DNA from: Thermothielavioides terrestris NRRL 8126
Lineage: Eukaryota > Ascomycota > Sordariomycetes > Sordariales > Chaetomiaceae
Assembly (NCBI RefSeq): GCF_000226115.1
Contig: NC_016458.1
Coordinates: 4,312,001 to 4,376,000 of the forward strand
Reading direction: 5' to 3'
DNA length: 64,000 nucleotides
Shown here: positions 48,705-58,708 of the stretch, one piece after another
Numbering within the stretch: position 1 is the stretch's first letter
Layout: every line of letters begins with the position of its first letter
Program-made: the position numbers and the translations under genes
The notes under the pieces: generated by a model
Databases searched by the model: none
What the model saw: the letters and a program-made list of their open reading frames with translations, nothing else
What the model was told of the DNA's origin: nothing

Positions 48705-49442
48705 ATGTTGAGATTGGGTTATTCTAGAAGCTTTGTGGCACTATAGCTTAGAACTAGGCAGGAGAACTTAGAAGGGCTTACAGGGCCTAATAGGCCTATA
48801 GCCTTCTATAGTGGCAGTGCAGCACAGGCTAGATAAAGGACTAATATAAGCTTGCGTTACAGTGAACAGTTGTTTATATTCCACTACTGAGCGGGCATCT
48901 TCTCTCTCGCTCATATACCTACCGGCCTAAGTATAGTGTTCTACACGAGCTAGCGGGCTATAGAGCGGATTTCCTATACCTATAAAACTTATTTGGCCGG
49001 GTTTTCCTAAAAATCGGCTCGCGAGCTCGCGAACTAGCTCTAACCAATCACCGGTCCCACTGCCTCTGTAGCCCCACCTACTTTAACCCCAAATTTAAAG
49101 ATCTTACCAACTCTAACCCTAAATAATATATATATAGATATATAGTCCTTTGACTAAGCTATCGATATATATAAGCTAGTCCTATTTTGGTAAAGGTTTG
49201 GTTTAGATGTAGCTGTTCAAACATATTAGGTGTAAAGTAGGTAGGAGGTGCAGGGTAGGTCGCGTAGGAGAGGTGCAGGGTAGGTCGGTTAGGAGACAGT
49301 GCAGGGTAGGTCCCTCGGGAGACAACCACCACTACGCCGGAGGTGCAGGGTAGGTGGCTCGGGGTAACCACTTTACTACAACCACCACTATAGCAGTTCT
49401 CCAACTCTATTTACATAGCCTACTGCTATAGTAGGTTTAATA
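48705..49442 (-). mobile_element. Solo LTR nested in the gypsy element
   Basis: 738 bp, inverted relative to the copy at 34523-35259. On the plus strand it runs from TGTTGAGATTGGG to TTTAATA. A perfect 5-bp duplication GAAGA flanks it (48700-48704 and 49443-49447). It separates the integrase end from the chromodomain region of the gypsy pol. Less RIP-affected than the host element. Confidence 0.85.
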
Positions 49443-49447
49443 GAAGA

Positions 49448-49850
49448 TATACCAAGTGTTTACCCTAGATCGACTCCGGAGGGCACCGAATAATCCGTTA
49501 CTAGGCTAGAAACCCTAGCCTAAGCCGCCAATTAAGGTAGATAGCGAATTAGAATAGCAAGTCGAAAAGATTCTTGCCTCCTAAATATTTAAAAGGAAAC
49601 TCTAGTATCGCGCTTAGTAGATCGGTTAGGGCAAGGACCCTAAATAGTACAACGCTGCCAATTTTAAGAATGTACTACACCGCCTCCGGGAATTCTACAA
49701 AGAATTCCCTTACGTAGCTAGACCACCTTAGCGATTACTATAATCGCTCAAAGCCTACGAAGAGGATTACTTTGATAACGAATACCTAGATAATAACCTG
49801 CTAATACCTAAAGGACAATGCGATCCAACTCGATCTAAGAGACGTTGTAC
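49448..49850 (+). pseudogene. Chromodomain-encoding end of gypsy pol
   Basis: Reads as a degenerate chromodomain after the integrase: QVEKILAS, then a W/G-type block with stops at Trp codons (near 49610-49660), then NFKNVLHRLREFYKEFPYV. Places the element among chromoviruses, whose chromodomain can direct integration into heterochromatin. Confidence 0.6.
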
Positions 49851-50102
49851 ATACGTATAAACCCACTATAAGGTCGCGAGATGACATTTCATCCTAGCTC
49901 CCTTGTATACCTACCAGCCTAGATGTAGCATCTTATATAGCCTAGTAGGTTGTAGGGCAGATTTCCGAGTTCTATAGAACTTAATTGTATAAACTTTATA
50001 AAAAAATAGGCTTACAAGTCAATTCTCCTAATTCCTAATAGCTAGTAGAGGACTATAATATATCCGTTATATAGGTACAACGCTTTTTCGAGGGGGGGGT
50101 AA

Positions 50103-50488
50103 TGTAACAGTATAGTACGCTAACCACTGTCATATAACTTGCGTATAGACCTATCACGTGACTATACACTTACGTAACCTCTTGAGTTAGTGGATTTACA
50201 AGATTCGAGTCGACTTCCAGATTAGGAAGGACAGGTTGACTTGCCGATAAGGAAAAACGCGCTAATAAGGCGAACTACGTCTTGCCCCGCAACGTATAGA
50301 CTTTGTAGTCCTACTGCAAATTGTAGCCCTACTGCAAATTGTCTATACGTACTACCTAAGGTATTTAAGCACTATTTTCCACCTATATATTGATAGTTTC
50401 CCCCTCTCTCCTTAGACTTGAAGTCTTTATCAATCAAGGACCAATTTAGCTGCGAGTTATCTAGCACTTGTTTTGCCTTGCCGTGACA
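50103..50488 (+). repeat. 3' LTR of the gypsy chromovirus
   Basis: 386 bp, TGTAACAGTATAG to GCCGTGACA, preceded by the polypurine tract at 50092-50099 (AGGGGGGGG). Host copia sequence resumes at 50489. Confidence 0.88.
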
Positions 50489-51345
50489 GTTCCTAGGCAT
50501 TAGGGTAATCTACGACTATACGTAATGTAAGATCTAGCTTTACCTTAACTAGTATATTAAGAAGATTATAAAGCGTTTTAGTCTTATAGATTAAATTACC
50601 TTTCTAATTATCCCTCTCCCTATAATAGAGCTTTGTAAATTCATTAGTATAGCTACTTTAGTATAGATTAAACTGTACTAGGAGCTTGTTAGATTACTGC
50701 TCTACACTATAGTTGTACTATATATAGAAGTCGTGTTCCTAGCTTCGTTGCTCTTATACTTTCTAACGAACCCCTTAGAAATATATATCGACGTTGCAAA
50801 GTATATAATCTCCTACCTCTTTAGTATACACTTTCTCGCTATTTAGTTCAGGGGTATACTATAGGATACTGCTCCTACGTAGATTCTACTTATTATTAGG
50901 GACATATCGTATATAGATGACTCTAATATATATAGGTCATTATATAGCTACCTTATCTCTCTGTTCTATAGGCTTATTCATTAGAAGGCTATACGCTAGG
51001 ATATAGTCATCACTTCGTCTATAGAGATAGAGCTCCTCGCTTTGTCCGCTATAGTATAGGAAACGATAGCGTTTAAGCGCTTCTTTAGCGATTTGCAACT
51101 TAGGTTAGATATATCTTAGACTATGTTCTATAACAATATATAGACTATTCGCCTTATAATAGGCAAGAACGAATGTATTAGTAGTCGTCTACGTTATATT
51201 GATATCTATAATATATAGCTACGTTAAAAATATATAAAGAGATCTTTCAAGGTTATATATTTACTAACTATAGAGATGCCTATAGATAGACTTACAAAGG
51301 TGTTGACTCGCTAGAAGTTTAAATATTTTAAAGAGCTCCTTAACC
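50489..51345 (+). pseudogene. Copia RT end and RNase H (resumes after the gypsy insertion)
   Basis: Continues the copia frame from 42429 (LGIRVIYDYT just after the junction). RNase H is readable at 50750-51345 with ALSAIV (target of the conserved AL-x-E/A block), then EMPIDRLTKVLTR near 51262-51310. Interspersed RIP-type stops. Confidence 0.75.
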
Positions 51346-51496
51346 TATAAGATATACGTTATATAGTTTAGAAAGATAATTAGAAAGATAAAAATATAAG
51401 ATATAAATAAAAATAAACTAAAAATAGGAGTATATACTAGCGTAAAATAGACTAGGGGGTACCTATATCTATAAAACAAAAAACAAAAATATAAGA

Positions 51497-52480
51497 CTAC
51501 TTACTACCCTTCTTCTTCTTAAGGGTAAGCGTAGCAAGCACTGCTATAGCTATATTATACACTAGCGTATCTAGGTCAAAGCCTAGAGTAGCTTTCTCCT
51601 TATCTTTATCCTTATCCTTGTTCTCCTCCTTGCTCTCCTCCTTCTTAGCCTTCTTAGCCTTCTTAGTAGACGTAGCCACCTTCGCTTTGCTCTTACCCTT
51701 ACCCTTAGCGAGTATAGGCGTATATTCCTCGTTGTTATCGTCATTGTTATTATTAGCATCGATGTCCTTACTCTCTATAGTAAGGAGAGTATATAAAGTA
51801 GTATATAGGTTCTTCTAGTCCTACTATATATAGTTAGAACAATACTTTTCCTTTATTATTTTATTTGTTGTTACTTATAAGATTAGGCTTAGAGGCTTAA
51901 CGCCCCTATATTATAGCTAAGAACTGTTTAGCGACTAGGAGAATATTGTTAGAACTGCTCTATTAGTATAGTATATCTACCAACTATACTAATACACTTA
52001 TATAGGGCAGTACTTCTTGCTATATATATAGCATATACACTAGACAGCTTTACTAGGGGCCTCCTAGCACTCTCTATTGCTCTTGCTATATATAGCGGAC
52101 TTAAGGTAGCCGAGGTAGGGTACCTCTCTAAGGGCATTCTTTTTCTCTTCTTCTTTCGAAGAGGAGGAGGAGAAGGGGGGCGCTATACACTTGAAGGAGG
52201 TCTTTAGCGTAGTAGGGGTCTTAGGCATAGTAGGGGTCTTGCTATAAATATTAAATATATAGATGTATATATTGTATTAGCTAGGTAATTTACGATGTAC
52301 TTACTTCTTATTAACGCTAGCGCTAGACTTGAAGGGGGTAGCTAAGAGCAGGGTAGGCTTGTTCTTAGCCGTCTTAGTAGCGTAGATCTTCTTAAAGGTA
52401 GCAAGGCATATAGTAGACAGTATAGCTACTATTGTTGTTATTAATGTTGTTGTTGTTATTGCTAATGCTACTACTATTAC
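51497..52480 (-). pseudogene. Conserved reading frame antisense to copia (plus-strand element copy)
   Basis: Lies between the RNase H end and the 3' LTR, on the strand opposite pol. An open 60-codon piece (51679-51497, MATSTKKAKKAKKEESKEEN to LKKKKGSK) ends at the same stop as the 27480-28371 copy. Upstream the frame continues as ILAKGKGKSKAK and an Asn/Asp run, then a region with YLGYLKSAIYSKSNRECQEA and the Pro/Ser tract IAPPSPPPPSK shared with the other copy. RIP-type stops break it. Sharing over ~300 codons, with the same stop, argues that this was once a protein. No known family is recognised. An alternative is an old antisense insertion shared by the whole copia family. Confidence 0.5.
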
Positions 52481-53002
52481 TTATAGTCTATAGAGGAAGA
52501 GTTTAGAAAAAGGTTTAAAGCGTATTTACTATAATTATATACTTCTAGGAGTATAGCTATCGACTAGCCTATAGTACTACGGTATTGTCTATATAGCGTA
52601 AATGCAACAATAGGCGACAATGGTAAACGTATATTTAAGACGTTGGGCAATAATAGCTATAATAGCGTATACCCAAATGATTGTAACGCTTAATTGCATA
52701 ATATAAACCTACAATCAAGGCGATGCAATTCGAAATATAAGTCAATAGCGCACCTAAATAAGGGATAGAAATAGACTATATAGCGCAATTAGGAAATATA
52801 TACAATATAATCAATAGCGCTTATATCAATGTCAATAATAGCGCCTCTAAATATTAATAATAGAACCTTTGAATCTAACTGTATACAACGTACTACGTAG
52901 TTCGCTAACGTAGATAGCTAGACAATGCTTATACAATGGTATAGCAACACTTGTACAATAGCTACGATTGTATATAATAGCAGGATCAATACTAAAGGCT
53001 AT

Positions 53003-53274
53003 TGTTTAATATGCTTGGCAAAGCGAGCTCCAGAGTCAGTACCCAATATATATATTCTATAGACAGCCTCTTACGAGCCTGTCTAGGGGGTATATCGCGT
53101 ACTAGTGTATACGTGACTCCACTTGCTAGGCTCCTTACGCTCAGGGGGTATATATCAGCTCTGCCTACATATATATATAGACCTCGGTGCTCCTCCCACC
53201 TTGTATAAGAGGAGCACCTCCCTGAATACACATGTCTCTACATTCTGTATAGCCCTACTTCGCTGCTCTCCTCA
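53003..53274 (+). repeat. 3' LTR of the plus-strand copia element
   Basis: 272 bp, TGTTTAATATGC to TGCTCTCCTCA. Complete reference copy for the LTR pieces at 26626-26897, 37617-37803 and 58263-58432. Confidence 0.85.
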
Positions 53275-54542
53275 GTATATAAGAAGGGGGAAGAATAGAT
53301 TGTAGAAGAGAAAGTAGAAGCGTATATTAGATATAGGAAAAAAATATAAGAGAGTGAAGTTATATAAGAGGAGGAGTTTAAATAATAGTAGATAGAGTTA
53401 GATTATATATGATTAGTAGATATGCTTAGTACAACGTAGTTACAATATATAAATGTATAAAGTGAGGAAAGGCTAATTAGTAGCTTACTAAAGTAATATA
53501 AATAAACAACTCAAGCCTAAGTAATAAGATGGCTATAAGCAGCAAAGCCTTAGTAGGCAACTACGCTAAGCCGCTCTAATAACGAGGCAAGCGCTATATA
53601 ACCTAGTAGTAAGTAGTAGCGTCTATTATAATTAGCGCTATACTAGACTTAAACTACGCTCAATATAATATTATATATACTCTAATTCAACTACCTAATA
53701 GGGTAGAGGTGATATATTATAGACTAGGCTATACCTAGGCTAGGTATATAAGGCTACGCCTAGGACTTGGGGCGGCCCTAAGACAGACCTATAGTAGGCC
53801 CGCCTCGCGCCTAAAATAACGTTGGTCTAAACCTACTTCGCAAGCACTTGAAAAACTCTATACGTAGAGACTGTAGTTTGTACTTCTCCTTTTTCCTTCC
53901 TTAAGGTAGTTAAATAGAACATCGTACACTTATTTGCAGACGCTATAAGGCTAGTACGTTATAGCTGCAAAGGATAGAGAATATCTCTATTAGCCTAAAA
54001 TCTTACACTAGATACAGACTAGTGCATATACACTATCTTATCTACTTGCAACTAACTATGTTATAGAGCATTTTGTGATACTAAGTGCAATATAGCTTTC
54101 TTTAATATTTAACTAGTTAGCTAAGTAAAAATAGCGTTTAATACACTGCTTTATCGATATTAAACGTGCTTCAGTCGAACTTAGATTCCAGAGAGTGATA
54201 AGAAACAGGTGGGTAAAAGAGCCGAGTTTGGTTGGCTGTCAGCCCCTGTCAAAAAGTGGGGGCAAAACCAAACTAAAAAATAAACTAGGAGTGTCCTATA
54301 AGTTATACAGAAACAGGAACCAGCCTGGAGATAAGATGTAGGGAAAAGCTCGAACACCGGGTCCTAGTGCGCAGCCACTCAGTCCGTACCCCAACCCAAC
54401 GGCCCGTTGTTCCGGAGACAGTCATTGATTGGCTGCAACTGCGGTACAGCTGGAGACAACCCATTGCATTGCGGAAAACCCAACACTGGTGCGACTTCCA
54501 CTCAAGCCCTTCGCAGGAGACAGGGGCCGCCTGGCATATACC
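53275..54542. other. AT-rich flank then return to gene-like composition
   Basis: To about 54170 the DNA is AT-rich and TA-rich with no gene I can support. A stretch near 53720-53800 repeats AGGCTA/CCTAGG motifs. From about 54180 composition becomes normal. No gene is called before 54543. Confidence 0.5.
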
Positions 54543-54927
54543 TCAGGCTTTGACGTGGCACGGCTGCTTCTGAACCCCTTTCTCGAAGTTCGCGGCAGTG
54601 AAATGCGTGGGTTCGTCAGGGTTGAAATCGTGATCAGGCATCCTAAGGTTCACGTTGTGTTAGTTGTTAGCTCCACATCCGACAAGTTCACAGGGAGGGA
54701 AGTGATTTTGGGGCGTATAACCTCATGCAAACCTCATCTGCGGTGCTGGTAATCTGCGAGCTGTCGTTTTCCACGGCCTTGAGGAACTTCGGCCCGATGA
54801 CATCGACAGCAACCTGAAGTCTCTTGTACCCTTCAAGTTCCGTCGCGACCGAAACTGCGATTGTCCTATCGCCACTGAGTTTGGCATATCCGACAAATTG
54901 TCTGCTGATAACTCTCCAGGAAGACAT
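54543..54927 (-). CDS. Possible two-exon small gene, function unknown
   Basis: Exon 54927-54722 encodes a regular-looking sequence (MSSWRVISRQFVGYAKLSGD, then VATELEGYKRLQVAVDVIGP and KFLKAVENDSSQ). A second exon, 54642-54543, follows an intron ending with a CTAAC branch and CTTAG acceptor. It adds MPDHDFNPDEPTHFTAANFE and ends KQPCHVKA. With the GTTATA donor at 54721 the join keeps frame and gives 101 aa; the donor is weak, so the exon border may differ. Not recognised. Base composition is normal, unlike the surrounding repeats. Confidence 0.35.
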
Positions 54928-56930
54928 GATGAGGATAGAAGATCGCGAGGGTCAAGAGGACACAAAGTTGATGAGTGCTGCTGCGAGGCTAGGGATGGTG
55001 TTGCACAGTTGCAGAGACGAAGGTATTGGAGCTTGGGTTGGAAGTTGAGCAGCATCATCACAGGCACATGCGGACGGTGTTATATACTTGCTTCAGTCCT
55101 GTATGTGAAGCCTCATCGGGCCAGCCATGGCCTCATCGCGAGGCACCCTCGACAGTCACGACTTGGACGTGGTGACCATGTAGCCCATGCTCCTGACCCA
55201 TGCAGCCAACATCACCAACGGACCGCAGCATCGGGGATCGGGGACTGAGGTTTGGGATCCTCATCTGCCAGTCCAGTCGATCCACGAGCCGTCGCCAGAG
55301 AGGCGCCCCGAACGAGAAGGATGGCGGTGGGGGACCACCAAGGCCGCATGAACATGCAGTCACATACGGCCGTTGGATCACCGCGCCTGCAGTCAACCAC
55401 TTGCAGCGAAGGGTTGGAGAAAGAGAACGGCGAATCGCCATGTACTCAAAGCAGTCACAGCAAGGGGCTGAAAATGCTGGCGAGCACCAATCTCAGATTG
55501 CGCCACGACTGCGGTAGATGGTCAATGGCGGCTGGACGCTGGACAGTGAAGCGCGCGCTTCGTAGGGTCGTTTCGGGACTGGGGTCGAGATGGTGATCTC
55601 CGACAACGAGCCACAACTCGCTTGGAGCAGCAGGCCTCCGCAGACACGGTCTTAACCGAAAACTGATTGCGCCAGTCGCTAACCGCGTGATTCGCGCGCC
55701 CCAAGCGATCAGAACAGAGGGCGCAGGGCCCGCAGGCCGTGACGATGGGGTTCCTCTCGCACATCTGAACTGACCAGCCAATCGAGAACTCGAGGCGCCA
55801 ACTCACCGGTCGTCGTTAAAGAGGTCCCGCCAAGACTAATTTCGGAGGCTGCCGAGTACAAGTAATTACAACTCGGCAGGCCGCGACGACTTCGAGCAAC
55901 ATCAACAACGAATAATCGCAAAGACTCGTTGCAACAACTTTACGAAAACTCAACCAAATCGAAAAAAAAAAAGAAAACGAAGATGACCTGTACCCTAACT
56001 ATAACTTATATCCTAACCTTAACCTAAACCCTAACTAGGGGAGGGCTAGCGCCGCCACCCGTACCCCTGGCGAACTACGGAAGTCGCTACTAAAAGAATT
56101 CGCACACCGCCTTGAATGCTAAGCCTGTAAGCTAAGCTATTATATTATACCCCGCACTATCCCCCCTGAGTCCGACTCTGAATCTCTCCTAGATCCAACG
56201 CTCTTATAGATCCAACGCTCTCCTAGATCTAACTACCTAACTAGGAGAAATGAAGGTATTCAGTACTAGGCCCAGAAGCTGAAACAATATCCTATTAACA
56301 TGCTTTTGACCTTCCAAGCTACGAGCCAGAGCCTTGACAGCTAGGTGTTCAAAGTCCTTGGTTTTAATGCTAGTAAGTGCTTCAGCCTACTTATTATCAA
56401 GCTGAACGATCAGCTTGAATGTAAGTGCTTGAGCCTGTATAGCAATGTCATAGTAGACTATCGTAAAAAAGCTTGTTCAGGAGGTTCAAGGTCGTTCTGT
56501 TGAAGAGGAGGAGGGTTATGTCTATGTAAATACCGATTAATTCTGCTAGTTCAATGGAGGGCAGTGTGTGGATTCTTTTGGTAGCGATATCCGTAACCCT
56601 TGGCGATAAAGCAAACGCCTTAGCGATGGTGGCTACGTAATAACGTTGTAAAAACATAGCCGACAATTGGCCGAAATTAGTCTTGGCGGGACCTCTTTAA
56701 TGTCTACCAACTCACCTCACCCGACTTGGTTGGTGCGGAATACAGTGCGGAAGGGGACACACACCATCCTCTCTGACCTGAGACCGTAGCAACATCAATC
56801 GGGAAAACGGGAAAACGTCGGGCCGCGCCAATCACCCTGCCTCCCTGCCTCCGACATGAAGACTCTCAGACGGCCCACTCTCTGATCCTATCACGCTCCG
56901 CGGGACGGACATCAATCGCTTCAAGCCGAC
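54928..56930. other. Gene-poor part of the island
   Basis: About 2 kb. 54928-55930 has gene-like GC content and many overlapping open frames on both strands, none with a family signature. 55960-56700 is more AT-rich, with an A-run at 55961-55973, a telomere-like tract and short tandem TCCTAGATCCAACGCTCT units (56187-56235). A minus-strand frame at 56666-56448 is hydrophobic at its end and not identifiable. Confidence 0.4.
55988..56037 (+). repeat. Degenerate telomere-like tract
   Basis: Contains ACCCTAAC, ATCCTAACC, TTAACC, TAAACCCTAAC in sequence, resembling eroded CCCTAA units (fungal telomeres are TTAGGG). About 50 bp, right after an A-rich run. Confidence 0.4.
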
Positions 56931-58162
56931 ATGGCATCTTCAGCCATGAAAGCCGGCCAGAGCCTCAAGGGTAAATCGGGTATCTACACCCTTACGAAAC
57001 AACTCTATCCAACGATTTGGCTAGCAACGTAAGTAATGACCCACGGTCACCCTGCAGCCATCGCAATTGTATTCTGACGGAGCCTTGTCGTTTGGGTCTT
57101 AGCGACGCAAGCGATCGGACTGTCATTATCAAGCGCGATATTTCAAAACGTATCGACACGGAACGGACTCTCCTTCACCGTTTCCAGAGCAACTCCCTCT
57201 TCCGACCATTGATTGACGAAATCGAGGAAGCTAGACCCCATGACCCTGCCGTGATCGAACGATCCAAACCGGAAGGATCTGTTGCTACCGAGGAATCCGA
57301 ACCGGATGAGTCCTCCACCATTGTCTTGAGATACTACGACAGTCATATCGGGGAGATTGCAAAGGAAAAGGGCCTCTCATCCCGAGAGGCCAAATATGTC
57401 GGTTCTCGAGTCCTGCAGGCTTTGCGAGACTTGCATGCGATAGGATACATCCACACAGGTTTGTCCCCTTGGTCCGGAACTCGTACATCTGGCCACGAAT
57501 AGAGAACTGACGAAATTACTTCGAACAGACGTGAAGCCACGGAACATCCTCGTCAACCTCTGCCAAGAAGGCGACATGCGCTTCAAGGACGTTTGCTTGG
57601 CTGATTTGGGAGATGCCCTCACTACGGACAGCCACGAGGCAAGAAGCGGCTATCCATACGGCACCCCGCTGTTCCGAAGTCCCGAAGCCACCTTGATGAT
57701 GCCCTTTACCACGGCTCATGACATCTGGTCTTTCGGTGCTACTGTATGTCTGCCACTCTCTCTGCTCATCACCTTGTGCATCGCAGTGCCACTGACCGCA
57801 TCCGTCATGCACTTCAGATGATCTCGCTTATATATGGTCGCAACTTCAGCATATTCACCCCGCGCTGTCGTCCTGAGGACGAGATGTACGTGGATGGTAT
57901 CGTCCGGAATTTCCACAAGTATTTCGGGCCATTCCCGTCGTCGTACTTGACAATTCCTGGCATCGACGAAGTGAGGCTTGAAGCACTTACGGAGATCACC
58001 GAGCAAGGAAAGGAGCGGGGACTCTTCAAGCGTGCATCGTCCACAGAGATTAGCAACCAAGACCGCGATTTCATCTGGAACCTGATGAAGCTGGACTACA
58101 GAGACAGACCTACGGCTGCTGAGCTGTTGGAGAACGAATGGTTTGCAGATACGGATAGATAG
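56931..58162 (+). CDS. Protein-kinase-like protein with variant catalytic motifs
   Basis: Four exons (56931-57028, 57103-57458, 57529-57743, 57818-58162) join in frame to 337 aa, with GTAAGT, GTTTGT and GTATGT donors and CTGAC branches. It has the eukaryotic kinase fold: Lys in VIIKRD (beta-3), Glu in TERTLLHRF (helix C), catalytic loop YIHTDVKPRNILVN (HTD instead of HRD, with the Asp and Asn kept), LADLGDA (DLG instead of DFG), GTPLFRSPEATL (activation segment and APE region) and DIWSFGAT. No classical Gly-rich loop is seen before the Lys. The end (LMKLDYRDRPTAAELLENEW) is subdomain XI. The Asp, Lys and Asn are present, so activity is possible. Substrate is unknown. The gene is intact although copia and gypsy repeats lie close on both sides. 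Confidence 0.85.
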
Positions 58163-58262
58163 ATGCTGGGCATCCAATGTCTCCAGTTTGTGAGAGAGTA
58201 ATTGGTTTTAACGTGGCTAGTACTCACATATCTGAGCTACGAATACGATGTATTAGAACTTC

Positions 58263-58432
58263 TGAGGAGAGCAGCAAAGTGGGGCCATTCAGGATGCAGA
58301 GACATATGTATTGAGGGAGGTACTCCTCTTATATAGGGTGGGAGGAGCACCGAGGTCTATATATATATGAGCAGAGCTGACATATACCCCCTAAGCATAG
58401 AGAGCCTAGCAAGTGGAGTTATATATACACTA
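58263..58432 (-). repeat. Copia LTR fragment, cut by a gypsy LTR
   Basis: Starts TGAGGAGAGCAGCAAAG, the inverted end of the 272-bp copia LTR, and matches about 170 bp of it. It stops exactly where the next LTR begins (58433). Only about 100 bp after the kinase stop codon. A third copia locus in the window. Confidence 0.8.
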
Positions 58433-58681
58433 TGTCATACGCAACTATGGCAAGGGCACCCATGACCGCACCGCGGTCAGGGGTGACGAGCGTTCCCTTA
58501 TAAAAGGGAACCTTACCTGGAACCCCTTTGTAAAGAACTAGACTACATCAATATACTTTTATAATATATACTAGTATTTAGGAGTAAGGCCTTATTAGCT
58601 AACGAGGCTAAGAAGCATTGATCTTTCTTACCTTTATACGTTTACCGCTAGATAGTTACTAAGCACTATTAGCATATAATA
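58433..58681 (+). repeat. 5' LTR of the second gypsy element
   Basis: Begins TGTCATACGCAAC and ends near ...CATATAATA, consistent with a RIP-changed ATGACA end. Parts resemble the TRIM LTR (GCTAACGAGGCTAAGAAGCA against GCTAACGAGGTTAAGCAGCA). Holds an inverted repeat TTCCCTTATAAAAGGGAA near 58475 with a TATAAAA core. Confidence 0.65.
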
Positions 58682-58683
58682 AG

Positions 58684-58708
58684 TAGTGCCTACTAACGAT
58701 TTGAATCT
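58684..58708 (+). other. Primer-binding region of the second gypsy element
   Basis: TAGTGCCTACTAACGATTTG corresponds to the TRIM site TGGTGCCTACTACTGGACTTG, with TGG changed to TAG by RIP, and also continues into a GATTTGAAT T-loop-like segment. It lies two bases after the LTR, as in the TRIM element. Confidence 0.6.

Larger units (their letters stand above)
42430..50488 (+). mobile_element. RIP-degraded Ty3/gypsy chromovirus nested in copia RT
   Basis: LTRs of 386 bp each (42430-42815 and 50103-50488, TG...CA ends). Target duplication GTTTC (42425-42429) and GTTCC (50489-50493), differing by one C-to-T change. Internal order is gag (about 43300-44680), protease, RT (46080-46720), RNase H (to about 47340), integrase (47400-48700), chromodomain (49450-49800) and a polypurine tract of eight G at 50092-50099. 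A 738-bp solo LTR sits at 48705-49442. RT landmarks: FYIDYRALNKVTIKDYYLLP and TKINI near 46320. All long frames are broken by TAG/TAA at expected Trp and Gln positions. Excising it restores a continuous copia RT. Confidence 0.9.
37617..53274 (+). mobile_element. RIP-degraded Ty1/copia element, plus-strand copy, split by a gypsy insertion
   Basis: Truncated 5' LTR 37617-37803, gag from ATG 37981, then protease and integrase-like sequence (39180-40740) and RT up to the gypsy insertion at 42430. After it, RT and RNase H resume (50489 to about 51345), then a 1.65-kb non-pol segment carrying an antisense frame, then the full 3' LTR 53003-53274. Copia identity rests on the order integrase before RT and on the RT landmarks: NLEKYKLR, an AFLNADL-like block, and ILFYIDDYLVF for the active site. 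Without the insertion it is about 7.6 kb. Stops at expected Trp and Gln codons show RIP; no frame is functional. Confidence 0.88.

Noticed and set aside
26626..54180. Long AT-rich block as a possible centromere
   Set aside because: AT-richness is explained by RIP of identified retroelements; nothing specific to a centromere can be seen, though heterochromatin is likely.
55133..55781. Several overlapping 90-115-codon frames on both strands
   Set aside because: No family signature, no consistent intron structure, and all three frames are open over the same DNA.
56448..56666. 72-codon minus-strand frame with a hydrophobic end
   Set aside because: Could be a transposase remnant, but I cannot match it to any family and the surrounding DNA is repeat-like.
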